From assembly GCA_037951105.1 (NCBI GenBank), contig JBAMJV010003996.1, positions 1 through 64,000 of the forward strand: DNA of 64,000 bases. The letters run 5' to 3'. Under the pieces are notes generated by a model that ran no database searches, was not told where the DNA came from, and was given only the letters and a program-made list of their open reading frames with translations. Shown piece after piece: positions 1 to 11,584 of the stretch (positions are counted from its first letter, which is position 1; each line of letters begins with the position of its first letter). The stretch comes from Echinarachnius parma (lineage: Eukaryota; Echinodermata; Echinoidea; Clypeasteroida; Echinarachniidae). Position numbers and translations under genes: made by a program.

Positions 1-490
1 CAGATGACCTCTATAGGAAGGTTCCATAACATTTCCAAACCTGTAAAATAAGAAAAGTGGCCACTGTAGCCGGATGACCTCTCTAGAAAGGTTCCATAAC
101 ATTCCCAAACCTGTAAAACAAGAAAAGTGGCCATTGTAGACAGATGACCTCTCTAGAAAGGTTCCATAACATTTCCAAACCTGTAAAACAAGAAAAGTGG
201 CCACTGTAGACAAGATGGCCTCTCTAGAAAGGTTCCATAACATTTCCAAACCTGTAAACAAGAAAAGTAGCCATTGTAGACAGATGACCTCTCTAGAAAG
301 GTTCCATAACATTCCCAAACCTGTAAAACAAGAAAAGTAGCCATTGTAGACAGATGATCTCTCTGGATAGGTTCCATAACATTTCCAAACCTGTAAAACA
401 AGAAAAGTAGCCAGTGTAGACAGATGACCTCTCTGGATAGGTTCCATAACATTTACAAACCTGTAAAACAAGAAAAGTAGCCACTGTAGT
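1..490. repeat. 70-bp minisatellite derived from a MITE (7 units)
   Basis: Seven tandem units of about 70 bp begin near 1, 71, 141, 211, 281, 351 and 421; each holds gatgacctctctagaaagg, a ccataacatttccaaacctg segment and agaaaagtggccactgtag. The array reaches the left edge, so its full size is unknown. The unit matches the interior of the MITE at 11585-11755 (caagaaaagtggtcactgta followed by gacaggtgacctc). It is therefore best explained as expansion of a MITE fragment inside a THOC5 intron. Unit divergence is low. Confidence 0.85.
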
Positions 491-806
491 AGTGCACATG
501 GAGGCCACAATAGGCTGGTTGGCTGCTACAGACGAGTTTGACTGTACAATGTCTTCCCTATGTTTTTGTAATGAAGTGGTTTGTATGGGTTGATAATTAG
601 TAAAAAAAATTAATTCATTTATTTTAACGTTCTTCTATTGGTAGGGCCAATTGTTGTGATATTTTGCAACCTTTTACAAACCAGGTATGCAGAAAATATA
701 TGGGGTCCAATTTTGCAATCAATCCGCGCGTGTTTTGCGATTTCAATATATTTGATCCATTACGGAAGATGCTCATCTCATGTCATGTTTTCTTTGTCTC
801 CTGCAG

Positions 807-3800
807 ACTCTTCCATTCATGAGAAGCCATCCGTCTACTGAGAGAATCAACGACTCGCAGTCCATCCTGAAGGCAGTCATGGAGAGAGGGCAAGGTAATA
901 CAGTGAAACCTCGCTATAACGAGCACCTCGGGCCCATTGAATTTGCCTTGTTTTATCAGATATCTTGTTTTATCGGGGCTTAAAAATAATAAAATGCATA
1001 GAACCTGGACCTGTGAAATTACCTTGCTATATCTGGTACTTCGTTATAACAGAGTTTGTTTATTTGTTGATTAATAGATGAGTTGCTTGCTTGATTTATT
1101 CATTGATTCATTTTTTCAATCAATTATTCATTCCTTGATTGATTGATTGATTGATTGATTGATTCATTGATTCTTTTATTAATTAATTCATTCAGTCAGT
1201 CAGTCAGTCAGTCAGTCAGTCATAGATTTATTTATTAGTTGGTTCATCATCCATACATCCATCCATCTATCCATCTATCCATCCATCCATCTATCCATCC
1301 ACCCACCCACCCATCTATCCATCCATCCATCCATCCATCCATCCATCCATCCATCCATCCATCCATCCATCCATCCATCCATCCATCCATCCATCCATCC
1401 ATCCATCCATCCATCCATCCATCCATCCATCCATCCATCCATCCATCCATCCATCCATCCATCCATCCATCCATCCATCCATCCATCCATCCATCCATCC
1501 ATCCATCCATCCACCTATAAAACTAATCCAATCTTCACATTGTCATATATGATCCTAGTTCAAATAAACTTGAGTATCAGACTTTTAACAACAATTCTAT
1601 TTATTTTTATGTTAATATATTTGCTATAGACAAATGTTGTTTCTTTTTCCAAATAAAGTGAACATTAATTTCTCCCTTTCTTTGTTTCCCTTGAATATGT
1701 AGCCAAACTACAGGCAGTGATACTTCTTGGACTTGACTACCCCAACCAACCTCCTCACTTTGTCCTCAACCTCAACTGGGAGGGCCAACACAATGCCAGC
1801 AACAACTCTCACATCAGGGTAAGTCTTGCTCATTCTTGCTACTTCATTCATTTTAAATCCTAGAATGAATCGTACATAATTTTGTAGCCACTTGGCTGCA
1901 TCTATTGGAAGGTCGATCACAGACGTAAATAATCATAATTTTTGAATGCGTCTGTAAACAAATAAATACCGTATTTACCGGCGCAATCGCCGCATTCGCG
2001 TAAACGCCGCATGCCGACTTTGAGCATTGAAATTGAAACAAAAAGTGGGAGAAAATTGCGCTAGGAAAACTGGCGACAAAAAAAGCGGGAATTTAATGGT
2101 TTTCCAAATTTTTCTCCTTATCTTGATATATTTCTTTAAAAATATTTACAAAAATATAGTTACAAAATATTCAGAATTACCTTAGTTTCGAGCAAAAATA
2201 TAGTTTTCCTGAATAGGAACGAGAACTCTAGCGCTACATGTATTACGAGATTGCCAGCACTTACGAGATTGTCAGCGCAGCTGGCTTACGCATGTACATG
2301 TACAAATATTTACGTACGTAAACGTTTGTACATCGAGTCAATCGCGTAGCTCACGAGCACGCCTTAGCACGCGTACGCAGCGCTCTGCTGTCTTTGCCAA
2401 AACCATTTAGTATTATCTATCTATTATAACGCACGTAGCTAGATCGATGGCAGGCAAGCGCGGCGCTGGCAGTGCTTTTGTTTCGTAACTTTGAAGTTAA
2501 AAACGTATCGGATTTAGCAAATATCGGCAAAAAAAGGTGAGAAACCATTCTAGGCCAGGGTAAACGTAGACTATTTTGCTAAATAATGTTTTATCACCCA
2601 ATACAATACAGTGCAATACAACCAATAGTCCCACACCTGCTGAAATGTGTTGTTTTGAGGTCAGTCAAGAGTGAAAATTTGACTATCGCCGCGTAGGCGC
2701 CGCACCCCAACTTTGCTTTGTTTTTTCGAGGAAAAAGTATGCGGCGATTACGCCGGTAAATACGGTAACCGACCAACTCGCATCAAAGGGGCGCGAAAAT
2801 TGACTTTTAGACTGACTTTCGTAATTTTTCTCTGAACATAAGTGACTTAGTAAAAGAAAGTGTGCTACTGGTGGGACTTGTTGACCCCCCCCCCCCCCCC
2901 CCCCCAACCAGCCACCTCACTTCATCCTGATGTACCTGGATTAGTATTTTAAGATCCTATTACGGGATGATTATTTGCTTCTGATTTTGTATTTGTTTTT
3001 ACTGAATATAAAACGATAGGACATGGAATGTGAAGTGAACATAGATGTCAGTGAGCTGATCGGGCAGACAGCTGTATCAGATTTAATGAATACTTATGTA
3101 CATCTACATTTTAATACCATAAATTTCTTCTTTTCTACTAATATTCACTTCAGTGAGCTGATCGGGCGGACGACTGGTAACTACTGACCAATCAGAAACG
3201 GAGGCTTCTCATGTGCCTGGAGGGATGAGATTTGCTTTCAATTTCTTCGGTTTATTTTTATTAAAACTTAAGGACATGGAAGCTGAAGTGAATATTCACT
3301 TCAGTGAGCTGATCGGGCAGACGACTGGTAACTACTGACCAATCAGATACAGCGGCTGCTCATGTGCCTGGATGTGTATTTCATCATCCAATAAGATATG
3401 AGATTTGTATTATTATTATTATTACTTTTATTTTCTCATTTTTGACAAAAATTAATCTATAGGACATGGAAGCTGAAGTGAACATTCACTTTAGCGAGCT
3501 GATGGGGCGGACGACTGGTAACTACCTACTGACCAATCAGATACAGCGGCTGCTCATGTGCCTGGATGTGTACCTGGAGACCCAGCGAGGGCGCCGTAAG
3601 GACCCGAGGGGCGCTCCGGGGGGTGCTGACGAGTTTGTGGTGGAGAAGATGTACACCAGAGTTACAAGGTACGATTAATTGTTTGTGTTGTTTTTTACTT
3701 ACTTGACTTGAGCCATCCATACCATTGCTGGGATGTGTGATGGCTTCTGTTTCACATTGCATGCCACATGTTCCGATCTCTTGTCAGTCTTTTGGCTTTG

Positions 3801-5726
3801 TTCAGGGAGATTTAAATCTGTTGTAATATCATGTTCAGGGCTTCACACTTACTTATTTTGCTAGTGGCCAAGTCCAGTAAAATAATAATCTTTTGAATTT
3901 TAATTGAATTGATTGAATTGAATTGAAGTTTATTATGTCCATGATCATTACATAGAAAATAAATTGTTTTCCACTGATTACATTTTACAATGAGTTGACA
4001 TATCAAAATACAAATAAATCACATTTATAAATAATATTATTTGACAACCATGATGTAGTGTTCATTAGACCAAACTACCTTTTAACATCTACATATTTTG
4101 TATTTTCATATAAATAAACAAAAATCATTTTCTTCATATTATGCTCCCTTTTCAACAGTATAATAATGTCCCCCCTCCCCCCGACCAATTAAATCTCATG
4201 TATTATTTGCATCCAAAAAGTTTCACTATAAAATAATCAACAACATTAATATATTACGTATCATTATTTTCTATTTACCAAGACAGTTTGTTATAATTCA
4301 GAGTCGAACTTTAACATTTAATCATTCTATTTAATTCCCAATATTTCAAACAAATATTTAATTACAAAAAAAATCCGATCTTTAAATTCTTCAGCTTTAT
4401 CCAATCAACAAAGTCGTGCATGAATATTCAATCATATTAATAACTATCAAAAAAAATATAAAACAAGTCCTTATAATAATCATATATTCAATTTAAATAA
4501 TATCGTATGTAGGCTATATTGCATCAAGTGCGACAACAAAAACAAAAACAAATATCCGCGAGTTCTAAAAACATAAAGAAATTAAAGACCAATGCTTACA
4601 AAAATGAACACCCCAGTGTAAGGCTGTTGACGAGTCACGGGTACCCGGGTCCCGCCGAAAAATGTCGAGTCCCGGGCGCAAAAATCGATACTCGATATCC
4701 CGAAAAAAAAAGCAAAAGTCCCCTTTTTGAACGCCCGAGTTATCAGCCCACTCTCATTTTCTTTTCTTTCCATTTTCCCTCTTTGAACGCCCAAGTTATC
4801 TGCCCACTCCCATTTTCTTTTCTGTCCTTTTTGTGTTCATGCACTCTGTAATAATATGCTAGTTCATTCAGTTCATTATATTATATTATTGTATTAAACC
4901 ATGTTTTCCCAGCGGCGTGACATGCCGATAGCGAAATCAACAAATGGGTAAATTTCGGGTACCCGTGACTCGCCAGAAAAATTATCGCGAGTCCCGGGAG
5001 GGAAATACTCCCGAAATCGACACCACTACCCCAGTGTCTCGCATTTGAAAACAATTTTACCTACGAACTGTACCATTGTAAGTGTGTGTAGAATCAATGA
5101 CAAATGAGTTTGAAGCCTGAATCCAGATCGATTGAATGTGTATTCTTCTCTCAATGGGTGGGACGGGTCTCTCAAGATTTGTTTGACTTTTGCAAGAACC
5201 CTTTCTTCGTACAGAGATTGTATTGGTGGCAATTGTCTACCCACGATGCGCTGTGACACCTTTCTAATGCGTTCAAGTTTGTTTCCATTTCGTTGGGTTA
5301 CGTTACCAAAATAGCAAATCAAATTGAAAGTAATGGGCCCCAAAATTAATTTTCAGTAAAGTTATAATTTGATTATAGACCAGTTCTCTGATGTATTCAA
5401 ATTAACATGCATACCTTGCCTGATGAACTAGTGACAAGCTATTTGATTAGCCTGTTCCTCTTAATTATAATTTACTACCTTGAATTTAGAATGCATAAAT
5501 TAGTAGTTGCTATGGTGGGCAAACGTCCAGTAAGCTTTCAGTTCACCCAGAGCTGATATACTGCCTTTTATCTGCCACAACTCATGTATTTGCCCATTAC
5601 TATATTAATCTATTTTATTCTTTCATTTATTTATTTTTCTCCCTTTGTCTGTTTTGCAGGGGAAGGAATCGCTCCAAACCCTTCAAGTACAATTCCCTGC
5701 AAGGCTACTTTGTCCAGCGTCTTTAG
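807..5726 (+). CDS. THOC5: THO complex subunit 5, last four exons (158 residues)
   Basis: Exons: 807-894, 1703-1818, 3463-3668 and 5660-5726 (stop TAG at 5724). All have AG acceptors and GT donors, and the phases join without a break. The encoded C-terminus includes [65 protein letters not shown] and [12 protein letters not shown]. These align with the C-terminal end of animal THOC5 (human: ERGTAKLQAAVVL, LCLNWKGE, AMEGEVNV, LLTNQLQRLCVLLDVYLE, KPFKYNHPQGFF). THOC5 is a subunit of the nuclear THO/TREX complex that couples transcription and processing to mRNA export. The rest of the gene lies left of the window. A pogo-like MITE starts at base +7 of the first intron, and degenerate copies of two exons lie in the intron before exon 3. 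Identification is from remembered family sequence but extends over the whole 158 residues. Confidence 0.93.
901..1055. mobile_element. pogo/Tigger-like MITE, degraded, abutting the THOC5 donor
   Basis: Begins cagtgaaacctcgctataac directly after the donor gtaata (895-900), so the flanking TA is the last dinucleotide of that donor. The internal rc motif ttgttttatcagatatcttg matches other family members. The right end is degraded (cttcgttataacagag). Nine other copies are in the window. Confidence 0.75.
1133..1222. repeat. GATT and CAGT tetranucleotide runs
   Basis: A run of about eight gatt units (1133-1165) is followed by a run of about eight cagt units (1191-1221). Both lie in a THOC5 intron just before the longer CATC array. 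Confidence 0.85.
1246..1515. repeat. (CATC)n microsatellite, about 270 bp
   Basis: Near-perfect CATC tetranucleotides, interrupted by a few CTATC and CACC variants at the left and uninterrupted from about 1318 to 1513. All open frames across it (HPSI or MDGW repeats) are products of the repeat. Confidence 0.97.
1967..2767. mobile_element. 801-bp TIR element with TACCGTATTTACCGGCG ends
   Basis: Left end TACCGTATTTACCGGCG continues cAATCGCCGCAT; the right end is its reverse complement (ATGCGGCGATT then CGCCGGTAAATACGGTA), about 28 of 29 bases matching. The interior is CpG-rich compared with the intron around it and has no credible coding frame. It is a non-autonomous DNA transposon of unassigned superfamily, inserted in the intron between THOC5 exons 2 and 3 of this window. 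Confidence 0.8.
2901..2940 (+). pseudogene. THOC5: degenerate copy of the middle of THOC5 exon 1703-1818
   Basis: After a poly-C run comes ccccaaccagccacctcac followed by ttcatcct. This matches ccccaaccaacctcctcac and ttgtcct inside the functional exon (encoding PNQPPHFVL). It has no splice sites and is followed by a stop in the matching frame. The match is short, so chance similarity is not fully excluded. Confidence 0.5.
3020..3380 (+). pseudogene. THOC5: three degenerate copies of THOC5 exon 3463-3668
   Basis: Copies at about 3020-3074, 3142-3222 and 3283-3380 repeat the start of the functional exon (gacatggaagctgaagtgaa then attcacttcagtgagctgat). The third copy keeps an AG acceptor. Where the true exon reads aactacctactgacc, copies two and three read aactactgacc, a shared 4-base loss that puts a TGA directly after GGT AAC TAC. 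They also end before the true donor. They are dead exons left by repeated local duplication. The shared loss shows that at least one was copied from another, not from the intact exon. Confidence 0.88.
4619..5028. mobile_element. hAT-like MITE with 8-bp target duplication CCCCAGTG
   Basis: CCCCAGTG lies at 4611-4618 and again at 5029-5036. The ends are TAAGGCTGTTGACGAGTC on the left and, read inward from the right, TAGTGGTGTCGATTTC; these match only loosely. Inside, gagtcacgggtacccg near the left end faces cgggtacccgtgactc near the right as an inverted repeat, with further tcccggg words. The 8-bp duplication and TA-G ends fit the hAT superfamily. It seems to have landed just beyond the LINE remnant to its right. 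Confidence 0.7.
5040..5330 (-). mobile_element. LINE reverse-transcriptase C-terminal remnant
   Basis: The - strand frame encodes [20 protein letters not shown], then [20 protein letters not shown] and [15 protein letters not shown]. This is the typical region after the RT domain of Jockey/RTE-type non-LTR elements (pattern KLxRIxK..SKIxG, YEExVLxKAxxILxDPSHPL). Only about 95 codons remain, so it is a 5'-truncated or eroded copy. It lies in the last THOC5 intron, on the opposite strand. Confidence 0.7.
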
Positions 5727-5860
5727 GCCACCTAGCCGGACCTTCTCAGGATCCTCTTAACCGGTTGCATACTGGAACCTTATGTGCCATAAGCTATGGA
5801 CATTACAATATCCTGTGGGCAATAGGTTATGTAGTGGCTCATTTCCCCACAGATAAAATA

Positions 5861-6032
5861 CAGTCAAACCTGTCTATAGTGACCACCGCAGGGGAAGCAT
5901 GAACAATTGCCACTGTAGACAGGTTGCCACTATAAACAAGTTCTATAATACTGTTTTTCTCTTCACGAGACTTTTTTCAGTTGTCACTATAAACGGATGA
6001 CTGCTTAGAGACGATAAGATTATGTTTGACTG
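5861..6032. mobile_element. palindromic MITE with CAGTCAAACCTGT ends
   Basis: Left end cagtcaaacctgtctatagt; right end atgtttgactg; about 172 bp, flanked by TA. It contains ccactgtagacaggttgcca, the same words as the minisatellite at 1-490. It is the sister of the copy at 11585-11755. Confidence 0.8.
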
Positions 6033-6349
6033 TGTATACCAACCTTATTGACCTATTTGATTTTACAACATGCATTCTCTAGACTAAAGACTCTATTCTG
6101 TATTTTCTGGACCAGTCCTGTACGAGTTAAAAATCATTGCTCCCTGTTTTTACATGAACACAATTGATATGGTTGAGAAACTTCTTTTTTTCCCATGATA
6201 ATGTCCATTCAGGATTGAATTGTACACTGAGTCTCATTAATAAGCTCTTCAATAACCGGTGAAATACATAGTCTTTATGATACACATTTTGTTTATTTAT
6301 CAATGTTACAAAAAAAACTAAGATTTTTGTCCACCAGAAATTATTGTTA

Positions 6350-6450
6350 CAGTGGAACCTCATTATAGTGAGGACTTTGGAACCATGACAATTGCCTTGT
6401 AATAAGAGGGTGTTGTAACATCAGAGCTCTTTATAAGGGGGTTCTACTGT
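6350..6450. mobile_element. pogo-like MITE, short internally deleted copy
   Basis: Ends cagtggaacctcattatagt and tataagggggttctactg. About 100 bp against about 176 for the full copies, so the interior is partly missing. Confidence 0.8.
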
Positions 6451-6648
6451 ATAATTAAACTGTTATATAATATATGTCAGTGTTGTTTTTAAACAAAGAA
6501 TGGACTCTATATGACTGGCAAATTATGCATGACTTTGTATTTTTGAAACATTGGTGTCCTCATGTACACCAGCAATTAAAAACAAAATTCTTACACATTT
6601 AACAACCATCAAGCATCTTGTTTTGTTTGTCATGCATGTTTTTTTTGT

Positions 6649-6680
<32 letters not shown>

Positions 6681-7298
6681 GGAAGGGGCATTTGTGTTTT
6701 CTACAACTAAATGCCAAGAAAAAATTTGAATTAATTGATGGCATAGATATGAATTTGTTGTTTAATTGTGGACCTTTTTTTCAATTGCTTCAATGAAACA
6801 AGACACTAAATATTAATAATAAACAACAGCAACAACCCTGAAATTAATCAGAAAACATTTTAAAAATGTTTTGTGAAAATGTTACATGTAGCATTGACTG
6901 AAAGCAACAAATTGATTGGAAAACCACTATCTGTAATTTGTTTTATAGTCGCATTATTTTGTAATATAATGAACCCATTTTAATGTGTTCAGAAGGGCAC
7001 TGCTTTAATTTTTTCCTATAGCGGAGTCTTGTACCATTCATTGTTATTTGATTTGTAGACTAAAGAGTAAAGACTGCCATCAAATGGCATATACTATGAA
7101 AACTTCTTTAGTATCACATTATCACAATTATGTATCACGTGAAAACAAAACACTCAATTTTTTTGAAAATTAACGTAAACCATTTCTTTGGACCTAGGAA
7201 ATTGGTAGCAAAAAAGAGGATAATGAATACGAGTATTCTTGTAATTTTTCCTGAACACGGTAAATACAAAACTATTTGCAATGCAACCATTACTTATA

Positions 7299-7474
7299 CT
7301 GTGGAACTTCGTTATTAAGAGCTCTGATATAACAAAACCCTCTTATAACAAGGTAATTTTGATGGTCCCAGCTCTTTATATTTCTTTGTTTTTTTACCCT
7401 GATATAATGAGAAACCTGATATAACAAGGTAATTTTCATGGTCCCAAGGACGTTGTTATAACGAGGTTCCACTG
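7299..7474. mobile_element. pogo-like MITE, full length (176 bp)
   Basis: Ends ctgtggaacttcgttattaa and gttataacgaggttccactg, flanked by TA on both sides. The two halves repeat gatataacaaggtaatttt. It is one of the best preserved members of the family. Confidence 0.88.
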
Positions 7475-8250
7475 TACATGAGAATTAGTCATGTGAATGA
7501 ACACAATTTTATTTTAATTAACGTTTCCAAAATGAAAAAAAACACAATCACAAATGAAACATTGTTTTTCAGTTTATTGAAAATACATGTATATATATAC
7601 AAGGTTTACCACTTTTTACAAAATAATTAGCATCATGTTATGTACATACTTGTAAAGACCAATAAAAGCACAAGCATTATTGATGTAAAATATTCTGATA
7701 TTTGTATTTAATTGTTTCAAATAGACTCTGAATGTGAATGTGAATGTGATAACTTATACATTTAATACTTCCTAGTATCCAAAGTTACTATAAAAGCCAG
7801 CCTAACACGTGTGAACAACACTGTTATTATCTAATCAAAGGAAACCGGAAAGCTCTTTGTCAAGACAATTGCAGAGTGCTTCATATTATCACAAATAAAT
7901 GCAACATAATGCAAGCGCATCATAATTTTTGAATAATTGTGACGAAGTGCAGATGTCTGATTTATATTCAAGGACAAAAGTTAAACTGGCTTGCCTTTTC
8001 GTCCTCCTACATCAAATAGTATAATTATGGGTGACCAGGGTTTATAACTCAGCAGTTTTTGTCATAACAAGTTTTTACAATCTTCTCGGCAAAGCTCGGC
8101 AAAGTTTCACATACAAATGTCATAACAAGATGCTAAAATCCTTGCTTCCGATTGCCGAGGGTGGTAACATTTTATAATTATTACTGACACGATTTTCAAA
8201 GATGAAACGCTGACCAGAAATAAAATAAATGAAAATGAGCAAAGATAATT

Positions 8251-8324
8251 GAGCTTCCCCGGGAATTGAACCAAAGACCTCCAGATTGCTAGACTGGAGC
8301 TCTACCAACTGAGCTAGAAAGCTC
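8251..8324 (-). mobile_element. tRNA-derived SINE head (copy 1)
   Basis: On the - strand: an A box within tagctcagttggtagagc, a B box within ggttcaattcc, and ends agctttc/ggaagct that pair as an acceptor-like stem. The loop ctagcaa would read as anticodon AGC. The T stem is imperfect, and an A-rich body (gaaaatgagcaaagataatt) follows on the + strand left side. Three related copies share that body. It is therefore a SINE rather than a working tRNA gene. Confidence 0.8.
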
Positions 8325-8457
8325 TTGTGATGCCATTCGTTCTCACAATTATGGTTTGTGTTTATATCAATTACATTGTTTTGATTAATTGAATGTTTAG
8401 CACGTGCAATTCAGCTTGTTTGCTGCCATACTTGTTAGCAATAAAAACCATGAATAA

Positions 8458-9405
8458 ACTAGATGGATCTTCGACTGCGCGCAGTCGAAAATGATGCCTC
8501 TGCCATTACGCAATTTATTCATATCAAGCCCAAATCAACATGTACACAGAATTAATTCTGTCAACTAAATTTTGATGGTACTCTGTCTTTTAGATCTTGC
8601 CGTATCACAATTATGAGCTATAAGTGACCTTGACCTTTGCCCTCATGACCCCAAAATCTAATGACTACAATTGTTCCCTAAGATACATTCAGGTATCAAG
8701 TTGGATTGAAATCTGATATTCAGTTCTTGAGATTTCCAATCTCAAGCTACTTTTACATATAATGAGCCCTGTGACCTTTGACCTCATGACCCCCAAAATC
8801 TAATCAGTTCATTGGCTCTCCAAGGAACATACATGTACCAAGTTTGGTCAGAATCTGTCAATCCCTTCTTGAGACAACGCAATCACGAGCTATTTTTGCA
8901 TATAATGAGCTCTGTGACCTTTGACCTCATGACCCCAAAATCTAATCAGATCATTGGCCCCCCAAGATACATACATGTACCAAGTTTGGTTAGAATCTGT
9001 CAATCCCTTCTTGAGATAACGCGATCACGAGCTATTTTTGCATATATAATGAGCTCTGTGACCTTTGACCTTTGACCTCATGACCCCAAAATCTAATCAG
9101 ATCATCGTCCCCCCAAGATACATACATGTACCAAGTTTGGTCAGAATCTGTCAATCCCTTCTTGAGATAACGCGATCATGAGCTATTTTTGCATATATAA
9201 TGAGCTCTTTGACCTTTGACCTCATGACCCCAAAATCTAATCAGATCATTGGCACCCCAAGATACATACATGACCCAAGTTTGGTGAAAATCCGTCAATC
9301 GGTTCTTGAGATAACGCGATCACGAAAACGGGACGTACGTATGTACGGACGGACGGACAACCCGAAAACATAATGCCTCCGGCTACTTCGTTGCGGAGGC
9401 ATAAT
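8458..9405. mobile_element. pearl/HINE-like element with satellite core (copy H1)
   Basis: Starts aactagatggatcttcgac, with the hairpin cgactgcgcgcagtcg and then atgatgcctc. Ends in the hairpin atgcctccggctacttcg followed by ttgcggaggcat. The 5' gcctc and 3' gaggc words pair as subterminal inverted repeats. The middle holds about four to five tandem units of 140-150 bp containing tgacctttgacctcatgacc, gagataacgcgatcacgag and ttttgcatat. An acggacgg tract precedes the 3' hairpin. This is the architecture described for pearl/CvA elements of molluscs and echinoderms, now viewed as non-autonomous Helentrons (HINEs). No coding capacity. Confidence 0.75.
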
Positions 9406-9725
9406 AAATAAATAAACCCCTTTTTCAATGCTCGTGCTAGTTAGAAGCAAGATTTGTCAGAAAACAACATTTGTGAAACAGGGCCAAACTGGTTTACAAA
9501 TCATGACAGGGAGGATGTACATTACACCTTGTAAATTCCAGCCATTCCTCGCATAATGTTTTTGTACATTTCAGCTGGCCTGTGTTAAATTTCATCACTG
9601 GCATGGCATTCCCCGAGTAGTTTATTTCAGCCAGACTTCTGTTACATTTCATAGCTGGCATTCCCAGAGTAGTTAAATTCAGCCTAGGTTTTCTTTAGTT
9701 TCAAAGCTGACATAACTTGGTTGTT

Positions 9726-10683
9726 AATAAGCCAGTTCGTAATTAGACTATGGAGCTTGGGTGACATCAGAGGGCGTAGTCCGATATTCCATCAACGGGC
9801 TATCAACGTACAGTAAAGTGTATGCTATCATGTCATATTACCGGATAATTTTAGTTTGACAGCATAAAACAAACATTAGATGCATAAAATCAAAGTGGAA
9901 ATTATACGAGCAGCTGCATAAACTCATAAAGAACACATTTGATGTAAAGTATATTCAAGAATTTACCGATTTTTCTCCATATCAACTTTCTTGTAATCGT
10001 CTTTCTTGTGAATGATCTAGGTGAATCATTCACACGCAATAATGCTACAAGGCGGGCGATAAGCATACCACCCATTCGTACAATGTACCGTTCAAAATTG
10101 AACGCTATGTTTTAGGACGCCATCGGCAAGGAAAACAGACGGGATATAATATTTCTTTCTACATGTTGCGCGGTCTTCAAAACAAGAAAGTCGGTAATCA
10201 TTATCAATTTATATAAATTGTGGATCACATAAACGAAATTTTGTTTGCATTTGCTAATAAATGGAGAGAGAAATCAGCCGGCAAAAACTGTTTTTGCGTT
10301 GGATAGTGCAGCAAGCGGAAGACGATAATCTCCGCACAATGCTATGTACACTATTATGTACACCTATACGTGCGTGCTAGCCAGGCCAAGCAAGGCTCGG
10401 TGAAATTATTGATCAATAAATATCATCATTACACATGAATAACACATTCTATCAAACCGGTTCTTGTTCTATGAAATAGTACACATTATGCTATTAATCT
10501 TTGATGTGGTGAATACAAAAACGATGGGCTTATTTTTATCCTGATCCAGATTTTAAAAACGTAAACAAATAATTCGCATTCAATTGCACGTGTGGCTCCT
10601 TTGATTCTCACGATCGATGGAATATCAAAATACCCGGAAGTAAATACGCGCATGCGCAGATTGTAACTACGAACTGGCTTATT
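9726..10683. mobile_element. 958-bp TIR element with AATAAGCCAGTTCGTA ends
   Basis: Left end aataagccagttcgtaatta; right end taactacgaactggcttatt; about 19 of 20 bases inverted. The interior is non-coding (longest frame under 70 codons). Superfamily not assigned; target duplication not clear. Confidence 0.75.
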
Positions 10684-10856
10684 GCAGTCCATTCCTCCTG
10701 ACAGCTAACTGTTTGATTGACAGGTTGTAATTACTCTTCAGGAAGTGTGAATTTAAAATTCCTCTATGGGCATTGTTTTATCAAGCATTATCACAAGCAT
10801 GCAAATTACATGAATGGTGAGTGAATGAATATAGAAATCCTTGCCTTAGATTATTC

Positions 10857-11090
10857 GTGACCCGCTATAGCGAAACCGGTACTTTTGAAGAAATGGGCAT
10901 TTTAAGTTCACACAATGTGTGTAAAAAACCTATGATTGTAAAATTGAAACAATCATATCTTCACCAATTATTGACCAATTAGTTAGAACAAAGTAACAAA
11001 TGAAATCTTGTGATGAGACCTTTCTAATGTTATGAAAATCTACATTTTTATTTTTAACGACAAGTGCAGGGTTTTGCTATAGCCGGTCAC
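10857..11090. mobile_element. MITE with GTGACCGGCTATAGC ends (copy 1)
   Basis: Left gtgacccgctatagcgaaac, right gttttgctatagccggtcac, about 234 bp. The body is closely similar in sequence and orientation to 51613-51863 (gattgtaaaattgaaacaat, caattattgaccaatt). Confidence 0.82.
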
Positions 11091-11584
11091 ATTTATCTGT
11101 CACACATTCTTACCTAATATTTTGCTTATATAATAAGCTTATTGAATAGAAAACAATATTTTCTGGATTTTCCCCCATGAATTATAACATTCCTTTCAAA
11201 CAATGAATATTGCTGACCTACCAATATAAATCAGATTAATTATTTGGACAAAACTTGAAATACTGACGGACAGAAATTGCTTGTAATACATTTCATTGAT
11301 TATTTGAGGATACCTTAGTCAAATTTATTTAGGCAAGCTTTTGCAGTCATTGACAACACAATGAAAAGGCCTGTGTAATGGAACATTTTCATTAATGATG
11401 CCAATTGACAAATATGAGTAAGATTTAATTGACAAACTTGTAATATTAACATCCCAGTCCATTCAATTAACCTAATAATGCAAAATCACTTTCATTTATC
11501 TCAATATGTTTCATATCAAACGTATTAGTTCAAATTATTCAAATTATAGTGAGTTGGTGTGGAATGAAAAATCTAATAATAATA

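Noticed and set aside
1-490. CRISPR array (regular 70-bp period)
   Set aside because: The whole 70-bp unit is repeated with no variable spacers, and it derives from a MITE.
1239-1520. Open frames of HPSI and MDGW repeats
   Set aside because: They are translations of the CATC microsatellite; all frames of a non-stop tetranucleotide stay open.
5645-5902. 85-codon + strand frame over the THOC5 last exon
   Set aside because: Another frame of the exon running into 3' sequence; the frame joined to the upstream exon ends at 5726.
8251-8324. Functional tRNA-Ala gene (anticodon AGC)
   Set aside because: The T stem has mismatches, related eroded copies share the same A-rich tail, and all sit in the SINE context.
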